Of a DNA stretch of 64,000 nt, positions 37,331 to 49,890 are shown piece by piece; position 1 is the first letter of the stretch, and the number at the start of each line of letters is the position of its first letter. The notes below the pieces were generated by a model that made no database searches, was not told where the DNA came from, and worked only from the letters and a program-made list of their open reading frames with translations. The stretch covers positions 46,259,327 to 46,323,326 of the forward strand of contig CM049308.1 in the NCBI GenBank assembly GCA_026874595.1, in the 5' to 3' direction. The stretch comes from Sipunculus nudus. Its lineage: Eukaryota > Annelida > Sipuncula > Golfingiida > Sipunculidae. A program made the translations under genes and the position numbers.

Positions 37331-37822
37331 GATTATATTGTAAGTTTCTTCGAATCTTGCATCGTTTTTCTTCAAATAAAAAAAGTACATCCAATTGCCA
37401 TGACCATAAGCGATGGCAGTATGTAATAGTAAATGTCGGCAGGGGCATTACATTTGACAGTTGGAGCTTTGTTCTATGGATGTGCGATGGTCCATGAAAA
37501 GACACAATCCGGATTGATCCCACCTGTGCTTTTGGTGGTGGCCTCTTTTCATTATTTGTATGGCCGCACTTTGAGGTTTTCAATGCATTGAGAGCTTAAT
37601 GACCTGTTGTAAAGGATAATCCCTTAAAAAAAAACAAAAAACAAAAAAAACAAAGAGAGAGGCTCCCCGAAATGTTACGGAATGCAGAGATAGTGTTGCT
37701 GGTAAGCACAATCACAACTATAATATCAGGGACGGATCCCCGATTTGTAGTTGGGTGTGTCAAATCAGGGACGGATATCCGGTTTGCAATTAGGGGTAGG
37801 GGTTAAATATAAATTATACATC

Positions 37823-37881
<59 letters not shown>

Positions 37882-38406
37882 TACTAATAAAATTTCGCGA
37901 AGCTTACTTTTATAATTTTGGAAAATTACCACCCAGATGCTGCTGCAGTAATCATTATTGTACCATATCTCCAAAACTATAAACTGTGTCACAATTTTGA
38001 TTGTAGCATCTGAAACTAGATTTAATGCGTTTATCCTCTTGGTTACTCTTTCATATTCTTCCCTTACCATAGTGACCTTATGTAGGTTACAATTCATGAA
38101 ATTCAAAGTATGAAGAATTATTCGAATAGACTGTGGCTTATTTTATTCATGCTTTCAATTTTGTATGGCATGAGTACACGACCTTCACCTGGAGTTTTTT
38201 TCTGTCTGTCTGTCTGTTTGTCTGTCTACTCGTCTGCGACTTTTGAAAATCAGTAAAACCACATAAAGATGTGCTTATGTTTTCCAAACAATAGGGGTTG
38301 GTCATTTGACCTGTTCCAAATGTTTTTTGCCTTTCTGCTGTTTGTTGTCTGTTAGTTTGACTTTCTAATTTCTACTTCCGGCAAGTCCCGACCTATGGTC
38401 GTCTAG
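37331..38406 (+). repeat. Decayed repeat tail, TAA microsatellite and CTAG terminus
   Basis: Relics of the unit body (for example 'caaaactataaactgtgtcacaattt' near 37,970) surround A-rich sequence and a pure (TAA)n tract at 37,825-37,879. The stretch ends with TTCCGGCAAG, hairpin CGACC-TAT-GGTCG and TCTAG at 38,389-38,406, the last Helitron-like terminus of the complex. No gene seen. Confidence 0.55.
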
Positions 38407-38439
38407 TTTTTTGTTTTTTTTTAATTTTTACGCATTTTT

Positions 38440-38800
38440 TTCTCTATTTTTGAGACCTTCAAATAAAGGCATATCTTTTAACAGGGCACAAATCATATTT
38501 GCTGGAATTAGAATCTTCATACTTGACATCTAGGGAGGCCCATGAATAGTCTTCTTGAAATCTGAAATAAGGTCTCTGTTACAAATATCTTCTGCGCTAT
38601 GGGGCTCGTAAGTACTACCCACAATAATTAAAAATGTTATACCAAAACTCTGCGTTCGGTTCCAGAGAACTCCTCTTTCCTGGACCAAGCTTTCCGAAAC
38701 CCAGCATAGTTGTTCCCTCAGCTATGTAGTTGTCACTAACAAAGACAGGTGGCACCACTGGCGATCCTTTCTGTGCAGTACGAATCTTGGTGTCTTGTCC
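38440..38800 (-). repeat. Single minus-oriented copy of the 300-345-bp repeat
   Basis: Contains 'taacagggcacaaatcata', 'gacatctagggaggcccatgaa' and 'aataaggtctctgttac', the complement of landmarks in the plus-oriented array at 42,160-44,240. The second half (38,640-38,800) is unique to this copy. Confidence 0.55.
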
Positions 38801-40020
38801 ATAACAGCCCATACCTCAGGAGTGGCTTAATGTATTAAGCTGAAAGTTTGCATGTGCATAGATCTTGGATCTCTCCATCTCGTAATCACAACTGGTGGCG
38901 GCACCAACAATACTTTTTGCGTAATGTTCACCTGTGCATTTGTCATCGGGTCGTCTTAGAGTTTTTCAATGTACTGGGTTGAAATTGTGCATTTTTTAGA
39001 TCTCACAAACAATACTCGCGGCGCCATCTGCAGTCGTTTTCGTGTGGTGTCCATCGGTATATTTGCTTTTGATGAAAATTGCTCGTATCTCCGGAATGGT
39101 TCAAGATATTGGTCTAAAAAATTTGGCATAGCCATCTTTCATGGAAAGTTTTCACATAAACCAGACAGGTAGCGCTAGTTAACTTCCAGGTTTTGTAGAA
39201 TAAATTGATGCCCTTTCCTCAGGAGTGATTTGCCGTAGTGGCCTGAAAAGGTGCATACCCATAGATCTTGGACTCCTCCATCTTGTGTCCAAGACTGGTG
39301 GTGCTTCTGCAGTTGTTTTCCCGTGGCGTCTATCCATACATGTGCTTTGGGTGAAAATTGCTCATATCTCCGGAGTGGTTCAAGGTATTGGTCTGAAATT
39401 TGGCATGTCCATCGACCTTGGAGAGTTTTCTCATAATTCAGACAGGTGGCGCCACCAACTTTCCCTTTTTTGTAGAATAAGTATTGCCCTTTTCTCAGGA
39501 GTGATTCGCTGTAATGACCTGAGAAGGTGCAGATCCATAGTTCTTGGTCTCCTCTATCTTGTACTCAAGACTCAATGTGCCATCTGCATGATTTTTCCTT
39601 GGTGTCCATCCACATATGTGCTTTGAGGAAAATTGCTAATATCTCCGGAGTGGTTCAAGGTATTGGTCTGAAATTTGGCATGTCCATCCATCTAGGAAAA
39701 TTTTCTTATAAATGTCCCGTTTCCATAGAATAAATTAATGTTCATTGCTTAGGAGTGGTGTGCCATATTGGCCTGAAATGGTGCATGTCCATATATCTTG
39801 AATCTTTTTATCAAGACTGGTGGCACCATCTGCAATTATTTTCCTGTGGCGTCCATCCGTACATGTGCATTGGGTGAAAATTGCTCATTTCTTCGGAGTG
39901 GTTCTGGTCTGAAGGTATTGGTCTGAAATTTGGCATGTCAATTCGTCTTGGAGAGTTTTCTTGAAACCAGACAGATGGCGCCAGGTGTTTTTTTGTTGTT
40001 TAAATTAATGCGCTTTTCTC
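38800..40020 (+). repeat. About 275-bp tandem repeats (four to five units)
   Basis: The landmark CTCCGGAGTGGTTCAAGG or close variants occurs at 39,089, 39,368, 39,643 and 39,891 (spacing 279, 275, 248). Each unit contains 'ggtctgaaatttggcat' and a GGTGGCGCCACC-like box (clean at 39,445). The 133-aa frame at 39,225-39,626 is a reading of this repeat and repeats itself internally. Confidence 0.75.
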
Positions 40021-40129
40021 AGAGTTTTAGTGAACATACCACTCAATCCATCATCCCTCACTTCACCTGTACTACTATGACTTCGGCAGATACACGTTGT
40101 CACTTGTAGACTTTCTGTTTTCTAGTTAA

Positions 40130-40760
40130 AAATGTGAAACAAAAACTCGATTATCTGAATAACTAATACACTGATAGCTATGATACTTTGCATGCATATT
40201 GATCATGGAGTTTTTCATCAGTTCCTGTACACTGGTGATGCCACCTGTATTTTTTCAATTTTTAGGCATTTTTTCTATATTTATGAGAACTTCAGATGAA
40301 GTGGTCATCTGTTAACACGGTATAAACCGTAACTGCTGAACCTAGAATCTTCTTACTTGACATCCAGGGGACAAATAAAAAATCTAGAAACCTGAAATTA
40401 GGTCTCTGTTACCCGAATTCTCCGAGCTACAGGGCTCTTAAGTACCCCCAAGAATAATAAAAAAATAGACAAAAGCTCCAGTATCTGAATAACTAGTGCC
40501 TAAATAGCCATGATTCTTTTGATATATATTGATCATGGAGTGTTTCATCAGTTCCTGCAGACTGGTGGCACTACCTGTGTCTTTTCAAATTTGTATGCAT
40601 TTTTCCTTCTATTTATGAAATCTTCATAGGAAGTGGTCATCAGTCTAAAAGCCCACTGAAACAAATTTTTAAGGACTCATCACAAAATTCATGATTTTTT
40701 TACACGCTGGCAGTCATTTTGCTCATTGTTAAACCTCTCTTGAATTCAGCTGAGCGTCAT
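40130..40760 (-). repeat. Minus-oriented 300-345-bp repeats (about two units)
   Basis: Two copies of 'gatcatggagtntttcatcagttcctg' (about 40,200 and 40,530) followed by 'taacacggtataaaccgtaactg' and 'cctgaaattaggtctctgttac', the reverse complement of the array at 42,160-44,240. The end at 40,748 carries CAGCTGAGCGTCATGGCCCATGG, also seen at 35,240 and 41,777-41,800. Confidence 0.65.
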
Positions 40761-40769
40761 GGCCCATGG

Positions 40770-41723
40770 ACCACTTTGTGATGGTTCTCATCAATTAATT
40801 AATCGATGCAAAATGGTTGCGTGGTTCACCCCTTTGCATCCATGCCTAAGACCTTCCACCTAGTGAAGCATACTAATAATATAAAAGTATTATATGTCCA
40901 GGGCCGCCAGAAGCGGTGAGGCTGGGTAGGCAATGGCCTCACCAATATTTTTTTGAAAACAAGAATGCAAAAGAAAAACACCCTCTCCCTCAGCAAACCA
41001 AATGAAACAGCAATGGGACTGTTCATTCAATAGACAAGTCTGTGGAATTGTCCATCAGTCTTGGTCGAGTCTAGGCTACTCATCTGATAGTGATACTGAT
41101 AGACTAATGAATGAACTTGCACAGGCATTAGATTGTTCAATGCAAAAGAAAAACTGTCGGAAACAAAGTCAGATCATGCGGGGGAGGGAGGACCAGTCCT
41201 GCTATAACCTAAAGCCAGGAAGGCCAAAACACACTGGCGCGGGCCATATATATATATACCCCATAATTTATAGTGAATATATACACGGCAGACCTGTTTT
41301 TTCAAAAGGTCACCTGTTGAAATGTGGTGACATGCTGACATGGTCTTTACTTCCCTGTGCAGTCAGTAAAAACCCTAATAGCTTCAAGTAGCTTCGGTAT
41401 CCTGAGGCCTAAGACGCTATGCAAGGCCTGCATATTTCTAGGGCTGGTATTTTAAATTGCCAAATGGAGACTTCGAGGGTTAGATGCATGGATAATAGAC
41501 AAAAGGTAAAGCAGAAGGCCCACCTAAATCCAGAAAACTTTGATAGTGTTTACAATTACAGTTACTATTTCGGTGTGGGGGGGGGGGGGATGATCCCTGG
41601 ATCTAATTAACACTGTTCAAAAAGGCCACCACATCTTGGCAAAAGTTTATTCCGTTTAGTAAACACGGTCATTGTGCAACCCCGAATGCTTACAATTATC
41701 GCAGTATTAATTGTTACATTGTT

Positions 41724-41763
<40 letters not shown>

Positions 41764-42020
41764 TTAAAACAAGTGACCCATGGGTCATGACGCTCAGCTG
41801 ACTGACATGTTGACAATATGTCCTTGCACAGGCAACTAATAAATATAAACTTTATTTATTTTACATGGACTGTACGACTAGTTATAATAACTAATACGAG
41901 GCACTCTCCATGGCTCGGACGTTTGCGCTCGGTAGTCGGTAAGGGGAGAGGAAACCGGAGGACCCGGAGAAAACCACCGACCTTGGACTGGCAACTACAA
42001 TCCATTCTCATAGCCAACTA
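40770..42020. other. Mixed low-copy sequence with a SINE-core-like motif
   Basis: No recognisable gene; the 129-aa frame at 41,002-41,391 has no domain I recognise and contains a TA-repeat stretch. It holds a G run (41,577-41,590), a (TA)n tract (41,726-41,759) and, at 41,949-41,975, GGAAACCGGAGGACCCGG followed by AGAAAACC. That last motif resembles a sequence widespread in metazoan SINE central domains (Nin-DC or Meta type is my guess). No pol III box or tail is evident, so at most a SINE fragment. Confidence 0.4.
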
Positions 42021-42159
42021 ATTAAGATATTGAGGTGGCATCATGGTTCATACATAGTAGGTCAAGTTCCTAAAGACCCATAAGCACATCAAATTTTGAT
42101 GACAATCCATCCCGCCGTTCCTGAGGACTCTGGCAATTTTTGTGTATTTTGTGTATTTT

Positions 42160-44240
42160 TTTTTCTGGGGAACTCAAACATGGACTTAATGCAGAGAATA
42201 TAGGTCACTCTTACCTAATTTCAGGTTTCTGAGGAAAACTTTTGAGGAACTCTCAGGATGTCACGTAAAAAGATTTTAGGTCCAATGGTTATGATTTGTG
42301 CCTTGCTTTAGTATCACATTTTCAATTATTCGGGGGGGGGGGGAGGGGTACTTATAAGCCCCATTGCTTAGAGAATATGGGTAACAGAGACCTGATTTCA
42401 GGTTTCCAAGAAGACTTTTCATGGACCTCCCTGGATGTCAAGTTAGAAGATTCTAGGTAAAGTGGTTATAAGTTGTACCCTGTTAACAAATGACCACATC
42501 TTTAAAGGTCTCAAAAACATAGAGGAAAATCGTAAAAAATTGAAAAAAATACAGGTGGCGCCACGAATCTGCAAAACTTGATGAAATACTTTATGATCCA
42601 TATCCATGCAAAGAATCATGGTGATCAATGCATTAGTTGTTCAGATACTTGAGCTTTTGTGTCAAATTTTCCATTATTCTGAGGGGTACTTCGAAGCCCC
42701 ATAGCTCAGAGGTTTTTGATAACAGAGACATAATTTTTGGATTCCAAGGACACTTTTTATGGCCTCCCTGCATGTCAAGATAGAAGATGTTAGGTCCAGT
42801 GATTACGATTTGTGCCCTGTTAACAGATGGAGGCACCTTTCAGGTCTCAAAATTAGAGAAAAAAATTCGTAAAAAATTGAAAACATACAGGTGGCGCCAC
42901 CAATCTGCAGAAACTGATGGAACACTCCATGTTCAGTATCCATGCAAAGAATCATGGTGATCAATGCATCAGTTGTTAAGATACTTGAGATTTTGTATAA
43001 ATTTTCCATTATTCTGGAGGTTACTTCGGAGCCCCATAGCTCGAAGAATATGGGTAACAGAGACCTAATTTCAGGATTCCAAGGAGATTTTTCATGTCCT
43101 CTCTGGATGTCAAGTAAGAAGATTCCAGGATCAGCGGTTACGATTTGTGCCCTGTTAACGGAAGGACTGACAGAAAGACGGGCGGACAGACAGACGGACG
43201 CGGACAAAGGGTGATTGCTATAGCTCAGATGACTTTCAGTAAGCTGAGCTAAAAATCATGGTGATAAATACAGTAGTTGTTAAGATACTTGAGCTTTTGT
43301 ATCAAATTTTCCATTATTCTGGTTGGTACTTTGGACCCAAATAGCTTTAAGGATATTGGTAAGAGAGACCTAATTTCAGGTTTCCTAAGAGACTTTTCAT
43401 GGGCCTCCCTGTAAGTCATGAGAGAAGATTCTAGGTAAAGTGGTTAAAATTTGTGCCGTTAACAGATGACCGCACAGATGACCGCATCTTTAAAGGTATC
43501 AAAAATAGAGAAAACGATTCGTAAAAACTGAAAAATTACAGGTGGCGTCACCAGACTGCAAAAACTGATGAAACATTCATGATCAATATCAATGCAAAGA
43601 ATCATGGTAACTAATGCTATAGTTGTTCAGATACTTAAGCTTTTGTATCAAATTTTTCATTATTCTGGGGGGTACTTCGGAGCCCCATGGCTCAGAGGTT
43701 ATGGGTAACAGAGACCTAATTTCAAATTTTCAAGAAGACTTTTCCCTGCATGTCAAGAGACAAGATTCTAGGTTCAGTCGTTATGATTTGTGCCCTGTTA
43801 ACAGATGACTGCATCTTATGGGTTTTCAAAAATACAGAAAAAAAATGGGAAAAAACCTAAAAATACAGGTGGCGCCACCAGGCTGCAGAAACTGATGAAA
43901 CATTCCATGATCAAAATATCCATGCAAAGAATCATTGTGATTAATGCAATAGTTGCTCAGATACTTGAGCTTTTGTATCAAATTTTCCATTATTCGGGGG
44001 GGGGGGGGTACTTCGGGGCCCCATAGCACAGAGGTTATGGGAAACAGAAACCTAATTTCAGGTTTCCATGGAGATTTTTCATGAACCTCCCTAGATATGA
44101 AGTAGAAAATTCCAGAAACAGCGGTTACGATTTGTGCCTGGTTAACGGACAGACAGACGAAGAGACAGACGGATTGACAGACGCCGGACAAAGAGTGATT
44201 GCTATAGCTCAGATGACTTTTAGTCAGCTGAGCTAAAAAT
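42160..44240 (+). repeat. 300-345-bp tandem repeats (six units) ending in AGCTGAGCTAAAA
   Basis: The landmark 'tttccattattc' (or close) appears at about 42,321, 42,668, 43,006, 43,310, 43,653 and 43,985. Each unit runs through 'aacagagacctaatttcaggtttcc', 'ggatgtcaag', 'gttacgatttgtgccctgttaac' and an 'acaggtggcgccacc' box. Two units end in GACGGACAAAG...AGCTCAGATGACT, loop, AAGCTGAGCTAAAA (hairpins 43,222-43,250 and 44,206-44,234), so several complete elements lie head to tail. G runs sit at 42,331 and 43,997. Frames such as 179 aa (minus) are repeat readings. Confidence 0.75.
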
Positions 44241-45617
44241 ACATCCTTTGCAATACAGAAGTTGTCTATTTTTTTAAGTAAGCATTGACCAATAAATGAC
44301 AACAAAAAAAGCACCAGAATGCATTTGTACACATACATGCAGTCTTTTAAAATCTTCCACACCATGTGAAGGGAACACTCCCTCCAATACCCTCCCCCTC
44401 GACCCGTCGTATACGCTTACCCCCCCCCCCCCCCCCATTGGGGTCAGGCTACGGCCATATTTTTAATTGTGTGTACTTATTATTAAAATAATACTTATAT
44501 AATTGTATAACCATTCCCCTGTGTCATTTTTGTAATAACAAAGTGACTGCAAATATGAACTGGTTGCACGGGTAAAAAGGCCATGTGCCGCAAAGAAGGT
44601 ATATTTTTTATTTCTATTTTCATGAAGATTTGCCAGAATAAAATTGATAAGATGCTGCTTTTAAATACCTAAAGTTTTGACAATTTTCCAGGGGAGAAGG
44701 CCCCCCCCCCCCCCCAAAACGCACGTTTACATACGTTTTTCAGTGCGTTTTTAGGTCTTTCACTCTCTTTCACCTCTACAAAATGGCACTTTCCGCAAGC
44801 GAAACCGCATGCGCGTTTCCGTACCCGCGGCTACATGGTCCAATTTTCAAAAAAAACGTATCCCTTTCCGCACGCCGCACCGCATAAGTGGACACACTTC
44901 TTCTTTATTCCATATGCGCGATTTAAACGCGTCCGCATCCGTATCCGTATCCGTACCGCATAAGTGGACACGCAGCTTAACACAGACACGCGGTGGCGCC
45001 ATCTCAAATATATGGTGGGGTCTACAAGCAAATTTACTTTAAAGGCCAACTTCCATGAAAAAAATAAAATGAAATACTACTGTAGGTTTATTCATAAACA
45101 TATATATGTATAAAATATTGTATAATAATATCCAGCTTTGCGGACCAAACCCTAAAAAAATGTATTTAAAAGACCCGTAATCCACCCCGCTGAGGGGCCC
45201 AAATCGAAACAGCAGCGTCATTGCCAACCAGGACACGCAGGGCGGTATTGTGGCATCAGTTGACTTTAACACGACCTGGGGAAAATATAACAGAGTTTGG
45301 TATGCAGGGTTGAGCAGTAACATCAAGGGTGATGGTCTGAGATTAAATATTTTTTAATCAGTGTATAAGCCACATGTTCGTGCCAAATGGACATGATTTC
45401 CTATACAGAAGAGGCCGAACTGGACCCGGCCGGGCATGATCTGGGAAGGGGATTCCCCATGCAGGGTTGGCCACTGTCAGAGGAGAGTGCGCCGGCGGAA
45501 GGACTTTTTCTGACATTTTGTCTTGATCCTTGCCACTGTTGACTCTATATTCCTTACGTGCGTAGGCTGCTAACTTGGAAATGATGCTGCTTTTCATCTT
45601 TCTGACTCAGGTATCTT
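44241..45617. other. Non-repetitive stretch with C runs and a CpG-rich block
   Basis: C homopolymers at 44,421-44,437 and 44,701-44,715. From 44,760 to 44,985 there is a CpG-rich block in which 'ccgcataagtggacac' occurs twice (44,881 and 44,967), beside a 'ccgtat' hexamer run; it may be one end of a TIR transposon, but I cannot find the other end. A 79-aa minus frame at 45,358-45,597 looks protein-like but has no identifiable domain. Nothing else supported. Confidence 0.35.
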
Positions 45618-46608
45618 TTAAGCCGGGTGCTCACTACCCGATTTTATCAAGCGACATTGTCGGGCGATTTTTTAGGTAGATTTTCTCAAAATCGACTTAA
45701 AATTGGCTCGATTCAGTTTGCCGATTTTCGGCGTCTCATATACCGACGCGCGTGTTCCCATCTGTCGATTATCGGCGAGAGGAGTCTGTCTCATTATGGC
45801 GATCTGATACTGAGCTTTCTAGGAGAAAAACTGAAGGAAATATGTGTTCGCTTTGTGGCTTATCCAGAGAGATATACCGTGTCGGAAGAGTGACCTGTCG
45901 GTTAAACCTTGGCTTGAGAGAGGAGAGGAACTAGTGGCATATGAACAATACACTTGTATGCGAACTAAGACATGAGGTTTGAACCATCCTTCATCAATTT
46001 AATGGTTTTCTCCGCATATCTCAGGGGCGGGTCCAGGATTTAAGAAAAGAGGGGTCCTACCCAGGAGCACTAATATCAAAATCTAAAGAAAGGTCCCCAG
46101 GTCCGAAAGGATTGGTCTCAACCCCTTAAAACGACTGCGGCGGCTGATCTGCAGGATTTGGTAAAACCGAATATCCAGCATCATGACACTACATTCAGAA
46201 GGGCTATTTCATCAGACACGAACTCAAATTTAGAAAATGACATTCCAGGGGCGGATCCAGGATTTAGGAAAAGGGGGAGTCAAACCCAGGAGGACTAATG
46301 AAAACCCTAAAAAGAAAGGTCCCCAGTTCTGGAAAGGGGGGGGGGGGGGTCCAAGCTGCAAAATTTTGTCTGAAGCCCTTAAAAAAACGTTTCTGATTAA
46401 AACGGGGGGGGGGGGTCCGGACCCGGACAAAATCGACCGATTTTCTTTGACACTGCCAGACTCTTTGCGACGGCGATTTTTCACGCCGACGCCGACAAAA
46501 TCGCGTCGCTTGGGGTGTCACACTACACGACAATGTACCCCCGTCGGTACATAGTCGGCCGATCCTATGAATCGGCCGATAAAATCGGTAAGTGAGCCGC
46601 CGGCTTAA
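45618..46608. mobile_element. 991-bp TIR element bounded by TTAA
   Basis: The two ends are inverted repeats with 27 of 31 positions matching, starting TTAAGCCGG and running to CCGATTTTATC. Both outermost tetranucleotides are TTAA, as for piggyBac-type insertions, although TTAA could also be part of the TIR. No transposase frame is present, so it is non-autonomous. Inside, a segment starting CAGGGGCGG(A/G)TCCAGGATTTA is duplicated (46,021 and 46,247, offset 226 bp), with G runs near 46,337 and 46,404. Confidence 0.7.
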
Positions 46609-48597
46609 GTCTTCATCTCTGCTCCTGACATTCCCTCGACTCGGCCTTGACACGTTGAGAGCTGGCACCACGCAGTCTACACTGTCACCCTATCGGGAAT
46701 TCATGAGTGTCACCCTATCGGAAATTCATGCGACGTGATATATGTGACAACCAACATATAGCTGCTTGTTGCTCGTGTATGTTTAATAATATCCAACTGA
46801 TAAATCATTCAAATTATTTTTTAATGTGTTTGTACGATGTTCGTAAATGGTAAGGTTTTCATTTTTTATTTTGGGACTTTTTTTACACGTTTCAAGACAC
46901 GTATGTCCGAAGGGGTCATGTGATAGCTCGGTGCATGGTGCCTCAGCAAAGGCATTAAAATTGAAGAAACAATAAATAGGATTCTAAAATAATAAACCCA
47001 CGTTAAGAATCGTATCTCCTTCTTGTTTAAAATAATCAAAATACTTAATTCATTTTAATATTTAAAATTTTTTGAAATATCAGACATTTAAAAATTGAAA
47101 AATTTACACCATTTTAGAATATTTTAGTTATGTGCCCAAAATAATATAAAAATAGGTTTCCTATCATTAAACGTGTGAGTTGTATATGGGTTGGGGATGT
47201 TTTCACTCCGTTTGAATTTTGTTTTTAAGTTTTGTTTGTTTTCTGTTTTGATATGTTATATTCTGTTTTAAAACTGTGTATTTGTTGTATAAAAAGTGAT
47301 ATGCAATGTTTTAGCCAATTGTTTCATAACACAAAACAAATTCCATACCAAGTCAGCACACACACATGCATATATATATTATATATTTAAAGGTGTGTTT
47401 AATATGTAATAAGTATGTTATTCTTGTATATAAGATATATCCCAGTAGAGTATATATGTGTATACATGTATATAAGATATATATATATATGTGTGTGTGT
47501 GTGTGTAGATATATACATATAGTTATATGTAGTATGTATATAACAAAATGTCAAATGTATTTGTATATTTTTTTTTTATTTTCATAACAATATTTTATGT
47601 ACAAAAAATTGTTTTAGTAAGAATATGTTATATATGTATATTGTGTGCGTTTGTTGTGTAAATTCATTGTAATGACACGTATAAGTGCCATTCAGGAAAT
47701 ACTAGTATTCAGTCTCTTGAAAATAATGCATTATGATTAGAGCAGTCATGTTCTACACTGCAGATTGTGAAGAAGGTTGTTTGCTGTTTAGGGTCATCCG
47801 ATCAATGTGATTTGAAGGACATCATTACAGACGAGAAGGCTGCTGTCCCAAATAACAGCTGCAGCATTGTCCCATCGAATCAAAGAAGTTGCCGTCGAAG
47901 CCTGCATTGGTGTCTTAGCACTCACATATATTAAAGATAACAACAAATTACCGAGTCAGTTATAAAGAGAACTCCAAATCTGTTTCAGCAACCTCTCTCC
48001 TCCCTTGTTGTGTTGACTTGCTATATTGCACTCAAAGTTGTTGCACTTGCACCTTCAGATGATACATTGGCATAAGTACCCATGCATACATTTAATCCAA
48101 AATACCTATACAGATACTGATCAACCTTACCAAAGGCAACATAAGGGTTAATTTGTATTATTGCTAAACTATTATAATTTTAAATTATAATTTATTATAA
48201 ATGTACTCTTCTTAGAATTAAATATGTTATCAGAGTATTATAACTGGAATCCAATTCTTAAACTGGATGGTACTAGAAGTACCCCTGAAATCTAGAAAAA
48301 CGGTTTCACATCAGCCCGAACAAAAACAGCAATTATTCTTATTATTTTCCTTGTCAATTTTAATTGGCACAAGTATAGCCTAGCTGAGGCTGTATAACAA
48401 TTAAGCACTTAACTTATAACACTGCCAATATAATATAGATTAATAATACCCATGGGGTGGAGTGTTATATACAGAAATATATGGACAGTGTATTATTATG
48501 TGTGCTTTTTCTATCATGATACATGACTCTTTCATAATTCATTTAAAAATGTGAATTTCATGCTTTGTATCATTTATTGAAATTTATTTTTGAAATA

Positions 48598-48636
<39 letters not shown>

Positions 48637-49545
48637 TAAAAGGAAGGAGCGTTAATGTTTTATAATAGACTATAAATTAATCAAAAGTATGAATCATTGT
48701 CCATGATTGATTGGGGGGGGGGGAGACCACTCCCCATCGGGATGGGTGTCTGACGTCTAAATTTCATTTAAGACCAGCCCCTTGTGTGGTACTGCCACAT
48801 AAAAAATCACTTTACGCATAGTAGGCTTTATTTATACTGCTGCTAAACAAAAAGCGCTTATCAATGTCAAAACAACAATTTTGCTTTTCTGATAATGAAG
48901 CACGTATTTGTAAATTATGATAAAAAGAAGGGACCAGCGCTTTATTCTTATGGAAAAACCAAGTTGTTTTTCAGCTGATAAATTTTTGCCGAGTCAAAAC
49001 ATGCCAACACGGCACCATGCAGTCACATTTTTATAGCAACAACAAAATTTGTAGCAAAGCGTCGCGAGCGACATTGAATAAACTCGACCAAGTCAAGAAT
49101 CACTTGAATTTTATCGGCATTTGTACAACTCTACATTTTATTGCTTAATATATTATATAACTGAATCATCTCGTTATTTTGATAATAATCACCAGAATAG
49201 CAGACTCCATACTCGATTTTGAACAGCCTGTCACTTCGTCACTGGAATTTATCAAACCTGTTGGCGTGTTGCCGTGTTGGCTTGCAGCGGCCGCTGTCAC
49301 AAACTGCCTTCTATTTCTAACTCAGGGGCGTAGCCAGAGGGGGCGTCGCAGGGGGCCATGCCCCCCCCCCCCCCTACCACCACCAAATCCCTGTGTTATC
49401 CTTTACTCTCCGTCCTTCCGGAATTTCTCTCAGTCTAATAATGATTAACATTTTTAAAACACATCCATGAAAATCCATGTCACTGATATCGGCAGATTCG
49501 GGACTTATTTCTACATTTCATTAGGTGTGATCCTGCAGACATATT
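46609..49545. other. AT-rich DNA without genes; microsatellites
   Basis: Low-GC sequence with TA/TATG tracts around 47,370-47,560, a (GT)n run at 47,491-47,506, (CT)n at 48,603-48,632, a G run at 48,714 and a C run at 49,363. At 49,322 'caggggcgtagccagaggggg' resembles the start of hAT-like miniatures (inference). No frame with a recognisable domain was found on either strand. Confidence 0.5.
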
Positions 49546-49549
49546 TGTG

Positions 49550-49890
49550 GCTCAGCTGACTAAGATCATCTGAGCTATAGCGATGGTCCTGCCGTCCGTC
49601 GGTTAACAGGTAAACTGTATGTAATTGCTGGAGTTAGGAATACAAAATTCAATATACAGTTAGATGTCCTTAAGTTCTCCTACCAAACCCAAAACTGGGT
49701 CAGTGCGACTTTGTTTCCTCGAAAAAAAATAGGAAAATCCTTTGTTTAGAGGTTTTCCAGTAAAAGCCTGCTGTTACACTTCAAGAGTTTCTTTCTTAAA
49801 ACAACAAACGTTTGTTTATATTTGGCATAGATAACCCTCTATCGATTTTCTGTGTACATGCATACAATTAGTCAATACACATAAGCATAA
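49550..49890 (-). mobile_element. Minus-oriented 3' end of an AGCTCAGCTGACT-type element
   Basis: GCTCAGCTGACTAAGATCAT and CTGAGCTATAGCGATGG (49,550-49,583), then 'ccgtccgtcggttaacagg', the reverse complement of the 3' end of the nested element at 56,305-58,008. The other end is not identifiable; the LINE at 49,891 interrupts this copy. Confidence 0.55.

Noticed and set aside
41002-41391. 129-aa plus-strand frame
   Set aside because: No recognisable domain; it crosses a TATATA tract and sits in mixed repeat DNA.
45358-45597. 79-aa minus-strand frame starting MKSSIISKLAAYARKEY
   Set aside because: Protein-like composition at the start only; no domain, no convincing splice sites, and it ends in Pro-rich sequence.
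46264-46671. 135-aa minus and 105-aa plus frames
   Set aside because: They run through poly-G/poly-C tracts of the TTAA-bounded TIR element (PPPP and GGGG stretches).
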